A stretch of 64,000 nucleotides of DNA, from NCBI RefSeq assembly GCF_023016085.1, contig NZ_JALKBF010000001.1, positions 2,232,001 through 2,296,000 of the forward strand. Direction: 5' to 3'. Shown here piece by piece: positions 38,187 to 47,131 of this stretch. Source of the DNA: Aliiroseovarius sp. F47248L (GTDB lineage: Bacteria; Pseudomonadota; Alphaproteobacteria; Rhodobacterales; Rhodobacteraceae). The notes below the pieces were generated by a model. The model worked only from the letters and a program-made list of their open reading frames with translations, was not told where the DNA came from and searched no databases. Both the position numbers and the translations under genes were made by a program. Positions within the stretch are counted from its first letter, which is position 1; every line of letters starts with the position of its first letter.

Positions 38187-38924
38187 TCAACCAAGCGTTA
38201 CAGGGCTGCGACCTTCCGGCGTCAGCAACCAAACCTCTCGCCCTTCGATCACAACTGCGGACAAGGCTTTACTGTGTCCAGCGCCGGTGTCGATATTTAC
38301 CCGATTTCCGTAATGCGTCACAACGTCCACCGGCGTGTGACCATGAACGATCAACGGGCCGTGATTGACGGTGGAGGCATGAAATTCGCCACGAATCCAG
38401 CACAAATCATCCTCGGACTGGGCCTCAAGCGTAATGCCGGGGCGAATGCCTGCATGAACAAAGCACAGATCGCCAAAGCGATACATCGCAGGCAGGTTTT
38501 CCAGAAAGTGGCGATGCGTATCAGGAACTGCAGCCCGCGCCTTGGGATGCAGCTGATAGGTGCGGATGCCATCAGGCACCTCGATCCCATAACTGCCCAA
38601 AGTCTGGACCCCGCCGATGCCGGGATGCAGCCAGTTGTAGTCAATCAAAAGCTGTGTATCGACCATGGGGTAGTCACGCAGAAACATCTCCATCATTCGG
38701 TCATGGTTGCCCTTCAAGACCACCCAGTTTTTACCCTGTGCCTGGCTATTGATAAGATACTCGATCACGCCCGCGCTGTTGGGGCCGCGATCGACAAGGT
38801 CTCCGATATGAACGACGGGGGCGTTATCATCACCGACAGCCACGCGGTCCGCTTCGATCAACGCATGCGCAGCCTGAAGCAGATCAAGCTGCCCATGAAT
38901 GTCTCCAATCGCATAGGCGCGCAT
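38187..38924 (-). CDS. Calcineurin-type metallophosphatase (Ser/Thr phosphatase or Ap4A hydrolase-like)
   Basis: 245 residues. Five metal-binding blocks in order: GDIHGQLD (residues 7-14), GDLVDRGPNS, GNHD, the histidine in FVHAGI and GHTP. This is the PP2A/ApaH-like bacterial phosphatase pattern. Could act on phosphoproteins or dinucleoside polyphosphates; not resolvable. Start at MRAYAIGDIHGQ behind GGAGGGGC; the longer frame crosses the serA terminator and is rejected. Confidence 0.92.
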   Translation of the reverse strand: MRAYAIGDIHGQLDLLQAAHALIEADRVAVGDDNAPVVHIGDLVDRGPNSAGVIEYLINSQAQGKNWVVLKGNHDRMMEMFLRDYPMVDTQLLIDYNWLHPGIGGVQTLGSYGIEVPDGIRTYQLHPKARAAVPDTHRHFLENLPAMYRFGDLCFVHAGIRPGITLEAQSEDDLCWIRGEFHASTVNHGPLIVHGHTPVDVVTHYGNRVNIDTGAGHSKALSAVVIEGREVWLLTPEGRSPVTLG

Positions 38925-38967
38925 TTGCCCCTCCTGTTCGCGCTGAACATGGACCACCGAACCAGAA

Positions 38968-38998
38968 ATGAAAAGCCCCGACACATGGCCGGGGCTTT
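38968..38998 (-). terminator. Rho-independent terminator of the ser operon
   Basis: Minus strand: stem AAAGCCCCG/CGGGGCTTT with a 9-base loop, followed by TTCATT; 17 bases after the serA stop. Confidence 0.8.
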
Positions 38999-39014
38999 GT
39001 GTATCTATTCGCTG

Positions 39015-40607
39015 TTAAAGGTCGAATGCCAGCGGTTTGACCGCCTGGAACATTCCGGTCGCAATAAGGCTTTGCAACGCCTTCTGCGGAATCGCTTCGT
39101 CCAGATAGAGCAGGGCAATCGCATCCCCGCCCGTATCTTTCCGACCCAAAGTAAAGTTGGCGATATTCACGCCCTGCTCGCCCATCGTCGCCCCCAACGT
39201 ACCGATGATTCCCGGCATATCGTTGTTGGTTGTGTAAAGCATATGGCTGCCGATCTCGGCGTCGATATTGATGCCTTTGATCTGGATAAAACGTGGCTTG
39301 CCATCCGAGAATACCGTACCCGCGATAGAGCGTTCGCGCTTTTCCGTCACAACGGTTAGTTTGATGTAACCGTCAAACGAGCCACCCTTGGCCTGCGTGG
39401 TGGTCGATGTCTTGATGCCTCGATCAGCGGCGACGACCGGAGCCGACACCATATTTACATCCGGCAGAACCGGCTTCATCAAACCCGACAACACAGCACA
39501 GTCCAGCGCCTTCAGGTTCATCTCAGATGCGACACCGTCATAAAGAATGTTCACAGCTTTAATCGGACCCTCAGTCATCTGCCCGACAAACGCCCCAAGG
39601 TGTTCTGCTAGTTTGATCCACGGCCCCATAACCTTGGCCTCTTCAGCAGTGACCGACGGCATGTTCAGCGCGTTTTGCACGGCGCCGGTGAGCAGGTAGT
39701 CCGACATTTGCTCGGCCACCTGAAGCGCCACGTTTTCCTGCGCTTCCGTCGTCGCCGCGCCCAAATGCGGAGTGCACACGACATTGGGCAAGCCAAACAG
39801 AGGGTTTTCGGTCGCGGGTTCTTCGGCAAACACGTCAAAGGCAGCCCCTGCAACATGACCCGATTTCAGAAGTTCTGCCAAAGCCTCTTCGTCCACCAGA
39901 CCACCGCGGGCGCAGTTAATGATCCGAACGCCTTTCTTGGTTTTCTCAAGGTTCACGCGGCTCAGAATGTTACGAGTCTGTTCAATCAGGGGCACGTGCA
40001 ACGTGATGAAATCCGCGCGTTTCAGAAGCTCGTCCAGCTCGACCTTTTCGACGCCCATCTTGTCGGCTTTCTCTTCCGATAGGAATGGATCGAAAGCGAT
40101 GACTTTCATTTTCAGGCCCAACGCCCGGTCGCAAACGATGCCGCCAATGTTGCCGGCACCGATGACGCCCAGCGTCTTACTGGTGAGCTCAACCCCCATA
40201 AACTTGGATTTCTCCCACTTACCCGCATGGGTCGATGCAGAGGCTTCGGGGATCTGGCGCGCCACAGCAAACATCATCGCAATCGCATGTTCGGCGGTTG
40301 TGATCATGTTGCCAAACGGCGTGTTCATCACGATTACGCCTTTCTTCGAGGCTGCAACCTTGTCCACATTGTCGGTGCCAATCCCAGCGCGTCCAACGAC
40401 TTTCAGGTTGGTAGCGGCCTCGAGAAGTTTGTCGGTCACTTTTGTGGCTGAACGGATTGCAAGGCCATCATAGTCGCCGATCTTGGCAAGAAGTGCGTCC
40501 TTGTCCTTGCCCAATGCGGGTTCGAAATCAACGTCAATGCCACGATCACGGAAGATCTGAACGGCGGTTTCAGAAAGACTGTCGGATACGAGTACTTTAG
40601 GGGCCAT
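39015..40607 (-). CDS. serA: D-3-phosphoglycerate dehydrogenase
   Basis: 530 residues: the long form with catalytic, NAD-binding (GVIGAGNIGG), intervening and C-terminal ACT domains (DMPGIIGTLGATMGEQ near residue 465). First step of serine synthesis, oxidising 3-phosphoglycerate. The catalytic HLGAA and RGG motifs are intact. The ACT domain is normally the serine feedback site. Start at MAPKVLVSDSLSE; a longer frame reaches into serC. Follows serC with a 64-base gap that holds a perfect hairpin. Confidence 0.97.
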   Translation of the reverse strand: MAPKVLVSDSLSETAVQIFRDRGIDVDFEPALGKDKDALLAKIGDYDGLAIRSATKVTDKLLEAATNLKVVGRAGIGTDNVDKVAASKKGVIVMNTPFGNMITTAEHAIAMMFAVARQIPEASASTHAGKWEKSKFMGVELTSKTLGVIGAGNIGGIVCDRALGLKMKVIAFDPFLSEEKADKMGVEKVELDELLKRADFITLHVPLIEQTRNILSRVNLEKTKKGVRIINCARGGLVDEEALAELLKSGHVAGAAFDVFAEEPATENPLFGLPNVVCTPHLGAATTEAQENVALQVAEQMSDYLLTGAVQNALNMPSVTAEEAKVMGPWIKLAEHLGAFVGQMTEGPIKAVNILYDGVASEMNLKALDCAVLSGLMKPVLPDVNMVSAPVVAADRGIKTSTTTQAKGGSFDGYIKLTVVTEKRERSIAGTVFSDGKPRFIQIKGINIDAEIGSHMLYTTNNDMPGIIGTLGATMGEQGVNIANFTLGRKDTGGDAIALLYLDEAIPQKALQSLIATGMFQAVKPLAFDL

Positions 40608-40642
40608 TTGCCTGGTCCTTTTCACAAAGATGTAGGGGGAAG

Positions 40643-40664
40643 CCCTGCGCGCAATCGCGCAGGG
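40643..40664 (-). other. Hairpin between serC and serA
   Basis: A perfect 9-bp stem CCCTGCGCG/CGCGCAGGG with a 4-base loop lies between the serC stop and the serA start. There is no T-run, so within the operon it is more likely an RNA-processing or stability element than a terminator. Confidence 0.6.
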
Positions 40665-40671
40665 TGCAAAC

Positions 40672-41817
40672 TTATTGTGTGGCAATCTCGGCGTTGAACG
40701 CCCAATCAAGCCACGGCATCAAGGCCTCGACATCTGACGTCTCGACCGTGCCACCACACCAGATCCGCAGACCCGCCGGAGCATCACGATAGGCGCCGAT
40801 ATCCAGCGCTACGCCCTCGACTTCCAACCGCTTAGCAACCGCTTTGGCAAAGGCCGCGCCGTCCTTGATCCGATCATCGGTAAACTTCAGACAGACAGAC
40901 GTGTTCGACAGCGTGGCCGGGTCATGCGCCAAAAAGTCGATCCAGTCGCGCAATTCGACAAAATCGGCAATAGCCTTGGTGTTGGCATCCGCACGATGAA
41001 TCAAGCCCTCAAGCCCGCCCACTGAGCGCGCCCAATCCAGCGCGAACAGATAATCCTCGACCGCAAGCATCGACGGCGTGTTGATCGTCGCGCCCTCGAA
41101 GATACCGCCGATCAGCTTGCCACCTTTGGTCAGGCGAAAGATTTTCGGCAGCGGCCATGCGGGGGTGTAGCTTTCCAGACGTTCAACCGCGCGCGGCGAC
41201 AGGATCAGGATGCCATGAGCCGCCTCGCCGCCCAGCACTTTCTGCCAACTAAACGTGGTCACATCCAGTTTGTCCCACGGCAGGTCCATTGCAAAGGCAG
41301 CCGAGGTCGCGTCGCAAATGGTCAGCCCTTCGCGCCCCGCAGGAATCCAGTCACCATTCGGCACGCGCACGCCCGAGGTCGTTCCGTTCCAGGTGAAAAC
41401 AACGTCATTGGTGAAATCAACCGACGCCAGATCAGGCAGCTCGCCGTAATCGGCGGTCCTGGTCACCGCATCCAGCTTTAGCTGCTTGGTCACATCCGTA
41501 ACCCAACCGGCGCCAAAGCTCTCCCATGCCAGCACTTCGACCCCACGCGCGCCCAGAAGCGACCACATCGCCATCTCGACCGCGCCGGTGTCCGATGCGG
41601 GAACGATGCCGATCTTGTAGTCTGTCGGAATGCCCAACACCTCGCGCGTGCCTTCGATCGCCGCTTTCAGCTTGTCTTTGCCAATGGCGGCGCGGTGCGA
41701 ACGGCCAAGCGCGGCGTCCGACAAAGCATCCAAGGTCCATGTGGGGGGTTTGGCGCAGGGGCCAGAAGAAAAACGCGGATTTGCCGGCCGCGTTGCCGGT
41801 TGTGCAATATCAATCAT
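40672..41817 (-). CDS. serC: Phosphoserine aminotransferase
   Basis: 381 residues, the alphaproteobacterial type with [15 protein letters not shown] at the N-terminus. PLP enzyme converting 3-phosphohydroxypyruvate to phosphoserine; the PLP lysine is in [14 protein letters not shown]. Heads the serC-serA operon. The 150-base upstream region holds a candidate structured leader. GGAAGGG lies 7 bases before the ATG. Confidence 0.97.
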   Translation of the reverse strand: MIDIAQPATRPANPRFSSGPCAKPPTWTLDALSDAALGRSHRAAIGKDKLKAAIEGTREVLGIPTDYKIGIVPASDTGAVEMAMWSLLGARGVEVLAWESFGAGWVTDVTKQLKLDAVTRTADYGELPDLASVDFTNDVVFTWNGTTSGVRVPNGDWIPAGREGLTICDATSAAFAMDLPWDKLDVTTFSWQKVLGGEAAHGILILSPRAVERLESYTPAWPLPKIFRLTKGGKLIGGIFEGATINTPSMLAVEDYLFALDWARSVGGLEGLIHRADANTKAIADFVELRDWIDFLAHDPATLSNTSVCLKFTDDRIKDGAAFAKAVAKRLEVEGVALDIGAYRDAPAGLRIWCGGTVETSDVEALMPWLDWAFNAEIATQ

Positions 41818-41960
41818 GATACCCTTCCAGATATGAGCCCCTCGTTGGGGAGGGGTGTCCCACTGATCGAACTAAGACGGGAATCGTGCTGGCACAAGTC
41901 GGAAAATGTCGCTATAGCCGCGCCGAGCGTCGGAAAGTGACGCCAATTGTCTACGATCGG
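41818..41960 (-). promoter_or_regulatory. Candidate serC leader RNA and shared serC/serB promoter region
   Basis: Between the divergent serC and serB genes. On the minus strand a hairpin CCCCTC/GAGGGG (41838-41855, 6-base loop) sits 20 bases before the serC start, close to the ribosome-binding site GGAAGGG, and upstream is a second paired region around GACGCTCGGCGC. A conserved serC leader motif of two hairpins has been described in Rhodobacterales; position and layout fit it, but I could not match the consensus base by base. Confidence 0.4.
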
Positions 41961-41970
41961 AAACTTCCGC

Positions 41971-42849
41971 ATGTACATCGCCACCCTTCTGACGGCCCCG
42001 TCGCAACCCCACCTTGACGCCACACTTGTTGAAAGCCTGCGCAACGCGTGGGGCGGCGGAGATGCGGAGTGGTTGTCACCGGACGAAGCGGCCGATTTTC
42101 CCTTGCGCCAAAAACCCTCCAACCTCCGGGACGTATGGGCGGACCTGCAAACTCTGGGCGTCGATCTGGTCGTCCAGCCGATGGAAGGGCGGCGCAAGCG
42201 GATGCTTTTGGCGGACATGGATTCAACCATGATCCAACAGGAATGCATCGATGAACTCGCGGACGAAGCCGGCGTTGGCGATCGGGTCAAAGACATCACA
42301 GCGCGTGCCATGAATGGCGAACTGGACTTCGAAGGCGCGTTGATCGAACGGGTGGGTCTGCTGAAAGACCTGCCCGATGCGGTCATCGCCAAGGTGCTGG
42401 ATACACGCATCACTCTGATGCCCGGCGGGCGCGAGTTGCTAGGCACAATGAAAGCGAGCGGCGCTTACGCCGCGTTGGTGTCAGGTGGATTTACCGCATT
42501 CACTGACCATGTAGCAGATCGTCTTGGATTCGACGAAAACCGTGCCAACAAGCTGCTTATCGAAGATGGCAAACTGACCGGCAAGGTTGCCTTTCCCATA
42601 CTGGGGCGCGACGCAAAAGTGGCAGCGCTGGAAGAAATCTCGGCCCGACTGGGCCTGTTGCATGAAGAGGTCATGGCGGTTGGCGACGGCGCGAATGATC
42701 TGGGTATGCTGGATCTGGCAGGCGCGGGTGTGGCCCTGCACGCAAAGCCAACGGTGGCTGCACAATGTGACATCCGTATCAACCATGGTGACCTGACAGC
42801 ACTTTTGTACATCCAAGGTTACTCTAAGACCGAGTTTTCGGGTGTTTGA
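41971..42849 (+). CDS. serB: Phosphoserine phosphatase
   Basis: 292 residues. HAD-fold enzyme finishing serine synthesis. Catalytic DMDSTM (Asp at about residue 82), SGGF, and GDGANDLGML are present. The N-terminal ~75 residues form the less conserved regulatory domain of long SerB proteins. ATG 41971 is chosen; an upstream TTG would add eight residues. Divergent from serC-serA, so all three serine genes are clustered, and overlaps the TauE-type gene by 8 bases. Confidence 0.96.
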   Translation: MYIATLLTAPSQPHLDATLVESLRNAWGGGDAEWLSPDEAADFPLRQKPSNLRDVWADLQTLGVDLVVQPMEGRRKRMLLADMDSTMIQQECIDELADEAGVGDRVKDITARAMNGELDFEGALIERVGLLKDLPDAVIAKVLDTRITLMPGGRELLGTMKASGAYAALVSGGFTAFTDHVADRLGFDENRANKLLIEDGKLTGKVAFPILGRDAKVAALEEISARLGLLHEEVMAVGDGANDLGMLDLAGAGVALHAKPTVAAQCDIRINHGDLTALLYIQGYSKTEFSGV

Positions 42850-43600
42850 CCTGACAACCGAAATCACGGTGCTGCTGCTAACTGCCGCTTTTGTTGCAGG
42901 ATTTGTCGATGCAATCGCGGGTGGTGGCGGATTGATCACCTTGCCCGCCTTGCTGCTGGCAGGCGTACCACCCGTTACGGCGCTGGCCACCAACAAGGTG
43001 CAAGGCCTGTTCGGGGCAGGAATGGCGGCCATCACATATGCCCGCGCCGGGCATGTAAATCTGCAACGGCAACTGAAATCTGCGGCCCTGTCTTTTGTCG
43101 CGGCCCTTTTTGGGGCTCTGTCCGTCAACGCGCTACCCACCGACTTGATCCGCTGGATCTTGCCGGTCCTTTTGGTCGCCATTGCTCTCTTTTTCGCGCT
43201 GAAACCGGGACTGGACGATACCGACCGCCACCAAAGACTGTCCCCTGCCGTTTTTTCTCTGACTTTTGTGCCACTGATCGGTTTCTATGACGGCTTGCTA
43301 GGCCCCGGAACCGGCGCATTTTTCATGCTGGCCTTCGTTGCCATGGCAGGTCATGGCATCCTTCGCGCCACGGCTCACACCAAGCTTCTGAATTTTGCTT
43401 CGAATGTCGGCGGGTTGGCGGGGTTCCTGATCGTGCTGTCACCGCTTTGGGCCATAGGGTTGGCAATGGGTGCCGCCCAAATCGCTGGGGCCTATCTTGG
43501 CTCCAACCTCGCCTCGCGAAATGGTGCCCGGCTGATCAAACCGCTGTTGGTCATTGCCTCGACCGCCATGGCCTTGAAACTGATCACAGATCTGCTCTGA
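42842..43600 (+). CDS. TauE/SafE family membrane permease
   Basis: 252 residues, about eight membrane helices, GTG start overlapping the serB stop by 8 bases. Motifs AGFVDAIAGGGGLITLPAL near the N-terminus and GFYDGLLGPGTGAFFMLAFV near residue 140 are the two halves of the TauE signature. Family members export sulfite or organic sulfonates and carboxylates. Tight coupling to serB is striking, but no serine or sulfur substrate can be inferred from sequence. Repeat copy D follows after 6 bases. Confidence 0.92.
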   Translation: MFDLTTEITVLLLTAAFVAGFVDAIAGGGGLITLPALLLAGVPPVTALATNKVQGLFGAGMAAITYARAGHVNLQRQLKSAALSFVAALFGALSVNALPTDLIRWILPVLLVAIALFFALKPGLDDTDRHQRLSPAVFSLTFVPLIGFYDGLLGPGTGAFFMLAFVAMAGHGILRATAHTKLLNFASNVGGLAGFLIVLSPLWAIGLAMGAAQIAGAYLGSNLASRNGARLIKPLLVIASTAMALKLITDLL

Positions 43601-43606
43601 TCAAAG

Positions 43607-43667
43607 TTTCTTCTGGCCTAAAATATCCTGGGGTGTATGCGCATACGCGCAGAGGAGCAACGCCCCT
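43607..43667 (+). repeat. Dispersed intergenic repeat, copy D
   Basis: TTTCTTCTGGCC, AAAATATCCTGGGGTG, a perfect 12-bp palindrome GTATGCGCATAC (43634-43645), then AGGAGC-AAC-GCCCCT with one mismatch. Starts 6 bases after the permease stop in the same direction; its end touches the stop codon of the convergent asparaginase gene. Confidence 0.92.
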
Positions 43668-44668
43668 TACGACTTCAACAATGCCTCAGATGGTCGTATC
43701 TCACCCGTGTCCTGCCCCGCACGGTTTTTCACCGCCGGGTTCATCCGCTTCTTCACCATCGGATCGTTCACATCCAATACGCCCAACCTCACCAGGATGG
43801 TCGCAATCGCGCATTCCGACGCACGTGTCGCCCCATCCGAGATCTTCAGCGCCACGCCAAGCTCCTGCTCGGGCAAGATCGCGACAAAGAACGCCTCTGC
43901 CCCGGTTTTCAGCGCAACCTTGCCTTTCGCGGCGCGCATCAACTCGGTGCACGCGCGGGTTTCACCCGCCACCAGGTCCGGGTGCAACATCATCGCCTCG
44001 CGCAGTCGGACCGCCGCCCGCTGACGCGTGTCACCGCCGGGCTTAGCCCCGGCAAACGCCCCCATGGCGCGGCCCATGCCCGCCAGGGTCGCGGCGAAAT
44101 TCGGGGCTGAACAACCATCAATACCAAAGCCGGGGCTTGTTTCCCCCGTTATCTCTTCGAATGCGACCTTGACCGTCCGTTGCACCGGATGATCCAGATC
44201 GACATAGTCCGCCCCGGCCTCCAGATGACGGCTGAGTGTTAGAAAACCCGCATGTTTGCCCGAGCAATTGTTGTGAATCCGGCACGGGCTGGCATCGGCC
44301 TTGATCAGGTCGGTCCTAGCGTCGCGATCGTCGGGCATCTGCGGGCCGCACAACAGATCGTCATTTCCCAACCCCATATCGGCAAGCCATCGTGTCACGC
44401 GCGTTGTGTGGATCGCCGCACCCTGATGGCTGGCGCAGGATAACGCGAGTTGCTCGGTCGATAGCCCAGCCGCATCCGCCGCTCCGCTTTCCACCAGCGG
44501 CAGTGCCTGCAACATCTTGGCCGAGGATCGCGGCAGGATCACTTGGTCGGGATCGCCCCAGCCGTCGACAATCTCGCCCTTGGCATTGCAAATCACCGCA
44601 TGGCCATGATGTTGGCTTTCAAGGATATCTCCGCGCCAAACCTCGACAAGACGCTCTGACTGACCCAT
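43667..44668 (-). CDS. Type II-like asparaginase (Rhizobium-type)
   Basis: 333 residues of the thermolabile Rhizobium-type asparaginase family, unrelated to the classical EcAI/II fold. Conserved: RSSAKMLQALPLVESGAA (near residue 48-65), CSGKHAGF, GIDGCSAPNF. Hydrolyses asparagine to aspartate and ammonia. Start at MGQSERLVEVWRGD behind AAGGAG. Divergent from the IalB-like gene. No signal peptide, so cytoplasmic. Confidence 0.9.
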   Translation of the reverse strand: MGQSERLVEVWRGDILESQHHGHAVICNAKGEIVDGWGDPDQVILPRSSAKMLQALPLVESGAADAAGLSTEQLALSCASHQGAAIHTTRVTRWLADMGLGNDDLLCGPQMPDDRDARTDLIKADASPCRIHNNCSGKHAGFLTLSRHLEAGADYVDLDHPVQRTVKVAFEEITGETSPGFGIDGCSAPNFAATLAGMGRAMGAFAGAKPGGDTRQRAAVRLREAMMLHPDLVAGETRACTELMRAAKGKVALKTGAEAFFVAILPEQELGVALKISDGATRASECAIATILVRLGVLDVNDPMVKKRMNPAVKNRAGQDTGEIRPSEALLKS

Positions 44669-44851
44669 TGGTTGCTCCTTTCCAAACGAAACGCGCGAAA
44701 AACCGCCGCAGGGGCTTTTATTACGCGTTCGTTTCGCGCTAAACTCTCGGAACAGACTTGGAAACGACCCAAGCGCAACAGTCAAGGGCCGCGTCAGACG
44801 GTGGGGACGCGCAAGGGCTTGAGGCAGAGGCAGCTGGAGGCTGTGTTAGAC

Positions 44852-45379
44852 ATGAAACGAACGATTTCAGGCGCGATTTGCGCACTGGGCCTGTCGCTGG
44901 CAGCGACGGGCGTTTTCGCTCAGGAAAGCTCGAACCGGGTCGCCGCAAACACCGATTGGAGTGTGTTTGTCGAAGACAACCCGACAGAATGTTGGAGCGT
45001 TTCGAGCCCAAAAGAGACCGTGAACACAAGAAATGGCCGTTCGGTCGCGGTAAAACGTGGTGATATTCTGCTGTTTGTCAGCTATCGCCCGGGTGCCAAA
45101 GTGAATGGCGAAGTGTCGTTCACCGGTGGCTATCCTTTCGCACCAGGGTCCACCGTGTCGCTTGTGATTGGCGATACGACATTTCAAATGTTCACCGATG
45201 GCGAATGGGCCTGGTCCGCTTCTCCTGGTGATGACGCCAAGATCATTGCGGCCATGAAACGTGGCGCCAGCGCGATTGCAAACGCCGAAAGTTCGCGCGG
45301 GACCAAAACGCAGGATACGTTCAGTCTGCTTGGTTTCACCGCCGCCGTTGAAGAAGCCGGAAAACGCTGCGGTAGCTAG
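44852..45379 (+). CDS. Invasion-associated locus B (IalB)-like secreted protein
   Basis: 175 residues. Signal peptide MKRTISGAICALGLSLAATG ending VFA, then the IalB fold with DWSVFVEDNPTECWSVSSP and a C-terminal CGS; the two cysteines probably pair. IalB-like proteins are common in free-living alphaproteobacteria, and despite the name no role in invasion should be assumed. GGAGG precedes the ATG. A hairpin follows the gene. Confidence 0.9.
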   Translation: MKRTISGAICALGLSLAATGVFAQESSNRVAANTDWSVFVEDNPTECWSVSSPKETVNTRNGRSVAVKRGDILLFVSYRPGAKVNGEVSFTGGYPFAPGSTVSLVIGDTTFQMFTDGEWAWSASPGDDAKIIAAMKRGASAIANAESSRGTKTQDTFSLLGFTAAVEEAGKRCGS

Positions 45380-45405
45380 GCTGTCTGATCTTCACGACAT
45401 TCTGA

Positions 45406-45430
45406 CACGCCATGGGCATTCCATGGCGTG
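45406..45430 (+). terminator. Hairpin after IalB-like gene
   Basis: Perfect 10-bp stem CACGCCATGG/CCATGGCGTG with loop GCATT, 27 bases past the stop. No T-run, so a termination role is presumed rather than clear. Confidence 0.5.
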
Positions 45431-45485
45431 ACAATCAGTGTTTGTTCCTCTATAGACTGCCGCCTTGCACAAACTGGAACGCGCC

Positions 45486-46670
45486 ATGGAACTGACTGCC
45501 CCAATCACACAGGATGTTATGACCATCCCCCGCAAGACCGACGAAGGTGGCAAACGCAACCTCGTTGGCCTGACGCGTGACCAATTGCGTGACGCATTGA
45601 TTTCTGTGGGCACACCTGAAAAGCAGGCGAAGATGCGGACCGGACAGGTGTGGCAGTGGATTTACCAATGGGGCGTGCGTGACTTCGATGTGATGACCAA
45701 CCTGGCCAAGGCCTACCGCGCGCTGCTGGACGAGCATTTCGTCATCGAAATTCCTGAGGTCGTGACTCGTAAGGTGTCCCAAGACGGCACCCGCAAATAC
45801 CTTGTTCGCATCGCGGGCGGGCACGAGGTCGAGGTCGTCTATATCCCCGAAGAAGGTCGCGGCACGCTGTGCATCAGCTCGCAGGTCGGCTGCACCCTCA
45901 CCTGTTCTTTCTGCCATACAGGCACCCAGAAACTGGTGCGCAACCTGACATCGGCCGAGATTGTCGGGCAAATCATGATGGCACGCGACGATCTGGGCGA
46001 ATGGCCCGAACCCGGTGCGCCCAAGGATGAAACCCGTCTGCTGTCCAATATCGTGCTGATGGGCATGGGCGAACCTCTGTACAACTTCGAAAATGTGCGC
46101 GACGCGATGAACATCGCGATGGACGCCGAGGGCATCCAGCTGTCGCGCCGTCGGATCACGCTGTCCACCTCGGGCGTAGTGCCGGAAATCGCCCGCACTG
46201 CCCAAGAAATCGGCTGCCTGCTCGCGATCAGCTTCCATGCCACAACGGACGAGGTGCGCGACAAGCTGGTGCCGATTAATAAACGCTGGAACATCGAAAC
46301 GTTACTGAACGCGCTGCGGGATTATCCGCGTCTATCGAACTCGGAACGGATCACGTTTGAATATGTGATGTTGAACGGCGTGAACGACAGCGATGAAGAC
46401 GCCCATCGCCTGATCGAACATCTGAAAGGCATTCCCGCGAAGGTCAACCTGATCCCGTTCAACGAATGGCCCGGCTCGCCCTATACCCGCAGTTCGAACA
46501 ACCGCATCCGGGCGTTTGCCGACATCATCTACAAGGCTGGCTATGCCAGCCCCATCCGCACCCCGCGCGGCGAAGATATCATGGCCGCCTGCGGTCAGTT
46601 GAAGTCTGAGACGGAACGCGCTCGCAAGTCAAAACGCCAGATCGAGGCTGAGGCCGGCTTGGGGCAATAG
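45486..46670 (+). CDS. rlmN: 23S rRNA (A2503-C2) and tRNA (A37-C2) methyltransferase RlmN
   Basis: 394 residues. Radical SAM enzyme methylating C2 of A2503 in 23S rRNA and A37 in tRNAs. CxxxCxxC at Cys136, Cys140 and Cys143 ([12 protein letters not shown]), the GMGEPL motif, and the catalytic cysteine near residue 369 (MAACGQL) are intact. ATG 45486 is chosen over a TTG seven codons upstream. Highly conserved throughout. Confidence 0.97.
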   Translation: MELTAPITQDVMTIPRKTDEGGKRNLVGLTRDQLRDALISVGTPEKQAKMRTGQVWQWIYQWGVRDFDVMTNLAKAYRALLDEHFVIEIPEVVTRKVSQDGTRKYLVRIAGGHEVEVVYIPEEGRGTLCISSQVGCTLTCSFCHTGTQKLVRNLTSAEIVGQIMMARDDLGEWPEPGAPKDETRLLSNIVLMGMGEPLYNFENVRDAMNIAMDAEGIQLSRRRITLSTSGVVPEIARTAQEIGCLLAISFHATTDEVRDKLVPINKRWNIETLLNALRDYPRLSNSERITFEYVMLNGVNDSDEDAHRLIEHLKGIPAKVNLIPFNEWPGSPYTRSSNNRIRAFADIIYKAGYASPIRTPRGEDIMAACGQLKSETERARKSKRQIEAEAGLGQ

Positions 46671-46752
46671 ACGGAACCTGCCCGTCGCGCTATGCTTATG
46701 GTTCGGGCGGTGCCCGATATGTGGCACCCTCCCCTAATGTGGAGGTTTCAAG

Positions 46753-47109
46753 ATGAGCTATGTTCAAGGTTTCCTGATCCCGGTTCCGATCAAAAGCAAG
46801 GACGCCTATCGCGACCTTGCCGCCCAATCTGCACCTATTTTTCAGGAATATGGTGCGACCCGCATAGTCGAGACATGGAGCGAGACGACTCCGGACGGCA
46901 AGGTTACAGATTTCAAACGCGCCGTTAAAGCAACGCCAGACGAAGCGGTCGTATTTTCGTGGATCGAATGGCCAGATAAAGACACCTGCGATGCTGCAGC
47001 AAAGCGCATGGAATCCGATCCTCGCTGGAAGGATATGGCGCAGATGCCATTTGACGGCAAACGCATGATCTGGGCTGGGTTCGACCCGATCTTCGAGGCC
47101 GAGACCTGA
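46753..47109 (+). CDS. DUF1428 family protein
   Basis: 118 residues. Dimeric alpha-beta barrel fold; signature MSYVQGFLIPVPIKSKDAY and VVFSWIEWPDK, ending KRMIWAGFDPI. Cytoplasmic. Function is unknown across the family despite structures. Good ribosome-binding site (GGAGG). Between rlmN and the convergent LOG-family gene. Confidence 0.92.
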   Translation: MSYVQGFLIPVPIKSKDAYRDLAAQSAPIFQEYGATRIVETWSETTPDGKVTDFKRAVKATPDEAVVFSWIEWPDKDTCDAAAKRMESDPRWKDMAQMPFDGKRMIWAGFDPIFEAET

Positions 47110-47131
47110 CGCAAACGGATCCTGCCAGGCG

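Noticed and set aside
37545..39359. 604-codon plus-strand open frame
   Set aside because: It overlaps mce and DUF1467 in another frame and the metallophosphatase and serA on the other strand. Its residue composition (many His, Arg, Asn) is typical of a reversed GC-rich gene.
41750..41775. GGCCAGAAGAA within serC, similar to the repeat core
   Set aside because: It encodes the conserved SSGPCAKPP of SerC, and no CCTGGGG half or hairpin follows, so it is chance.
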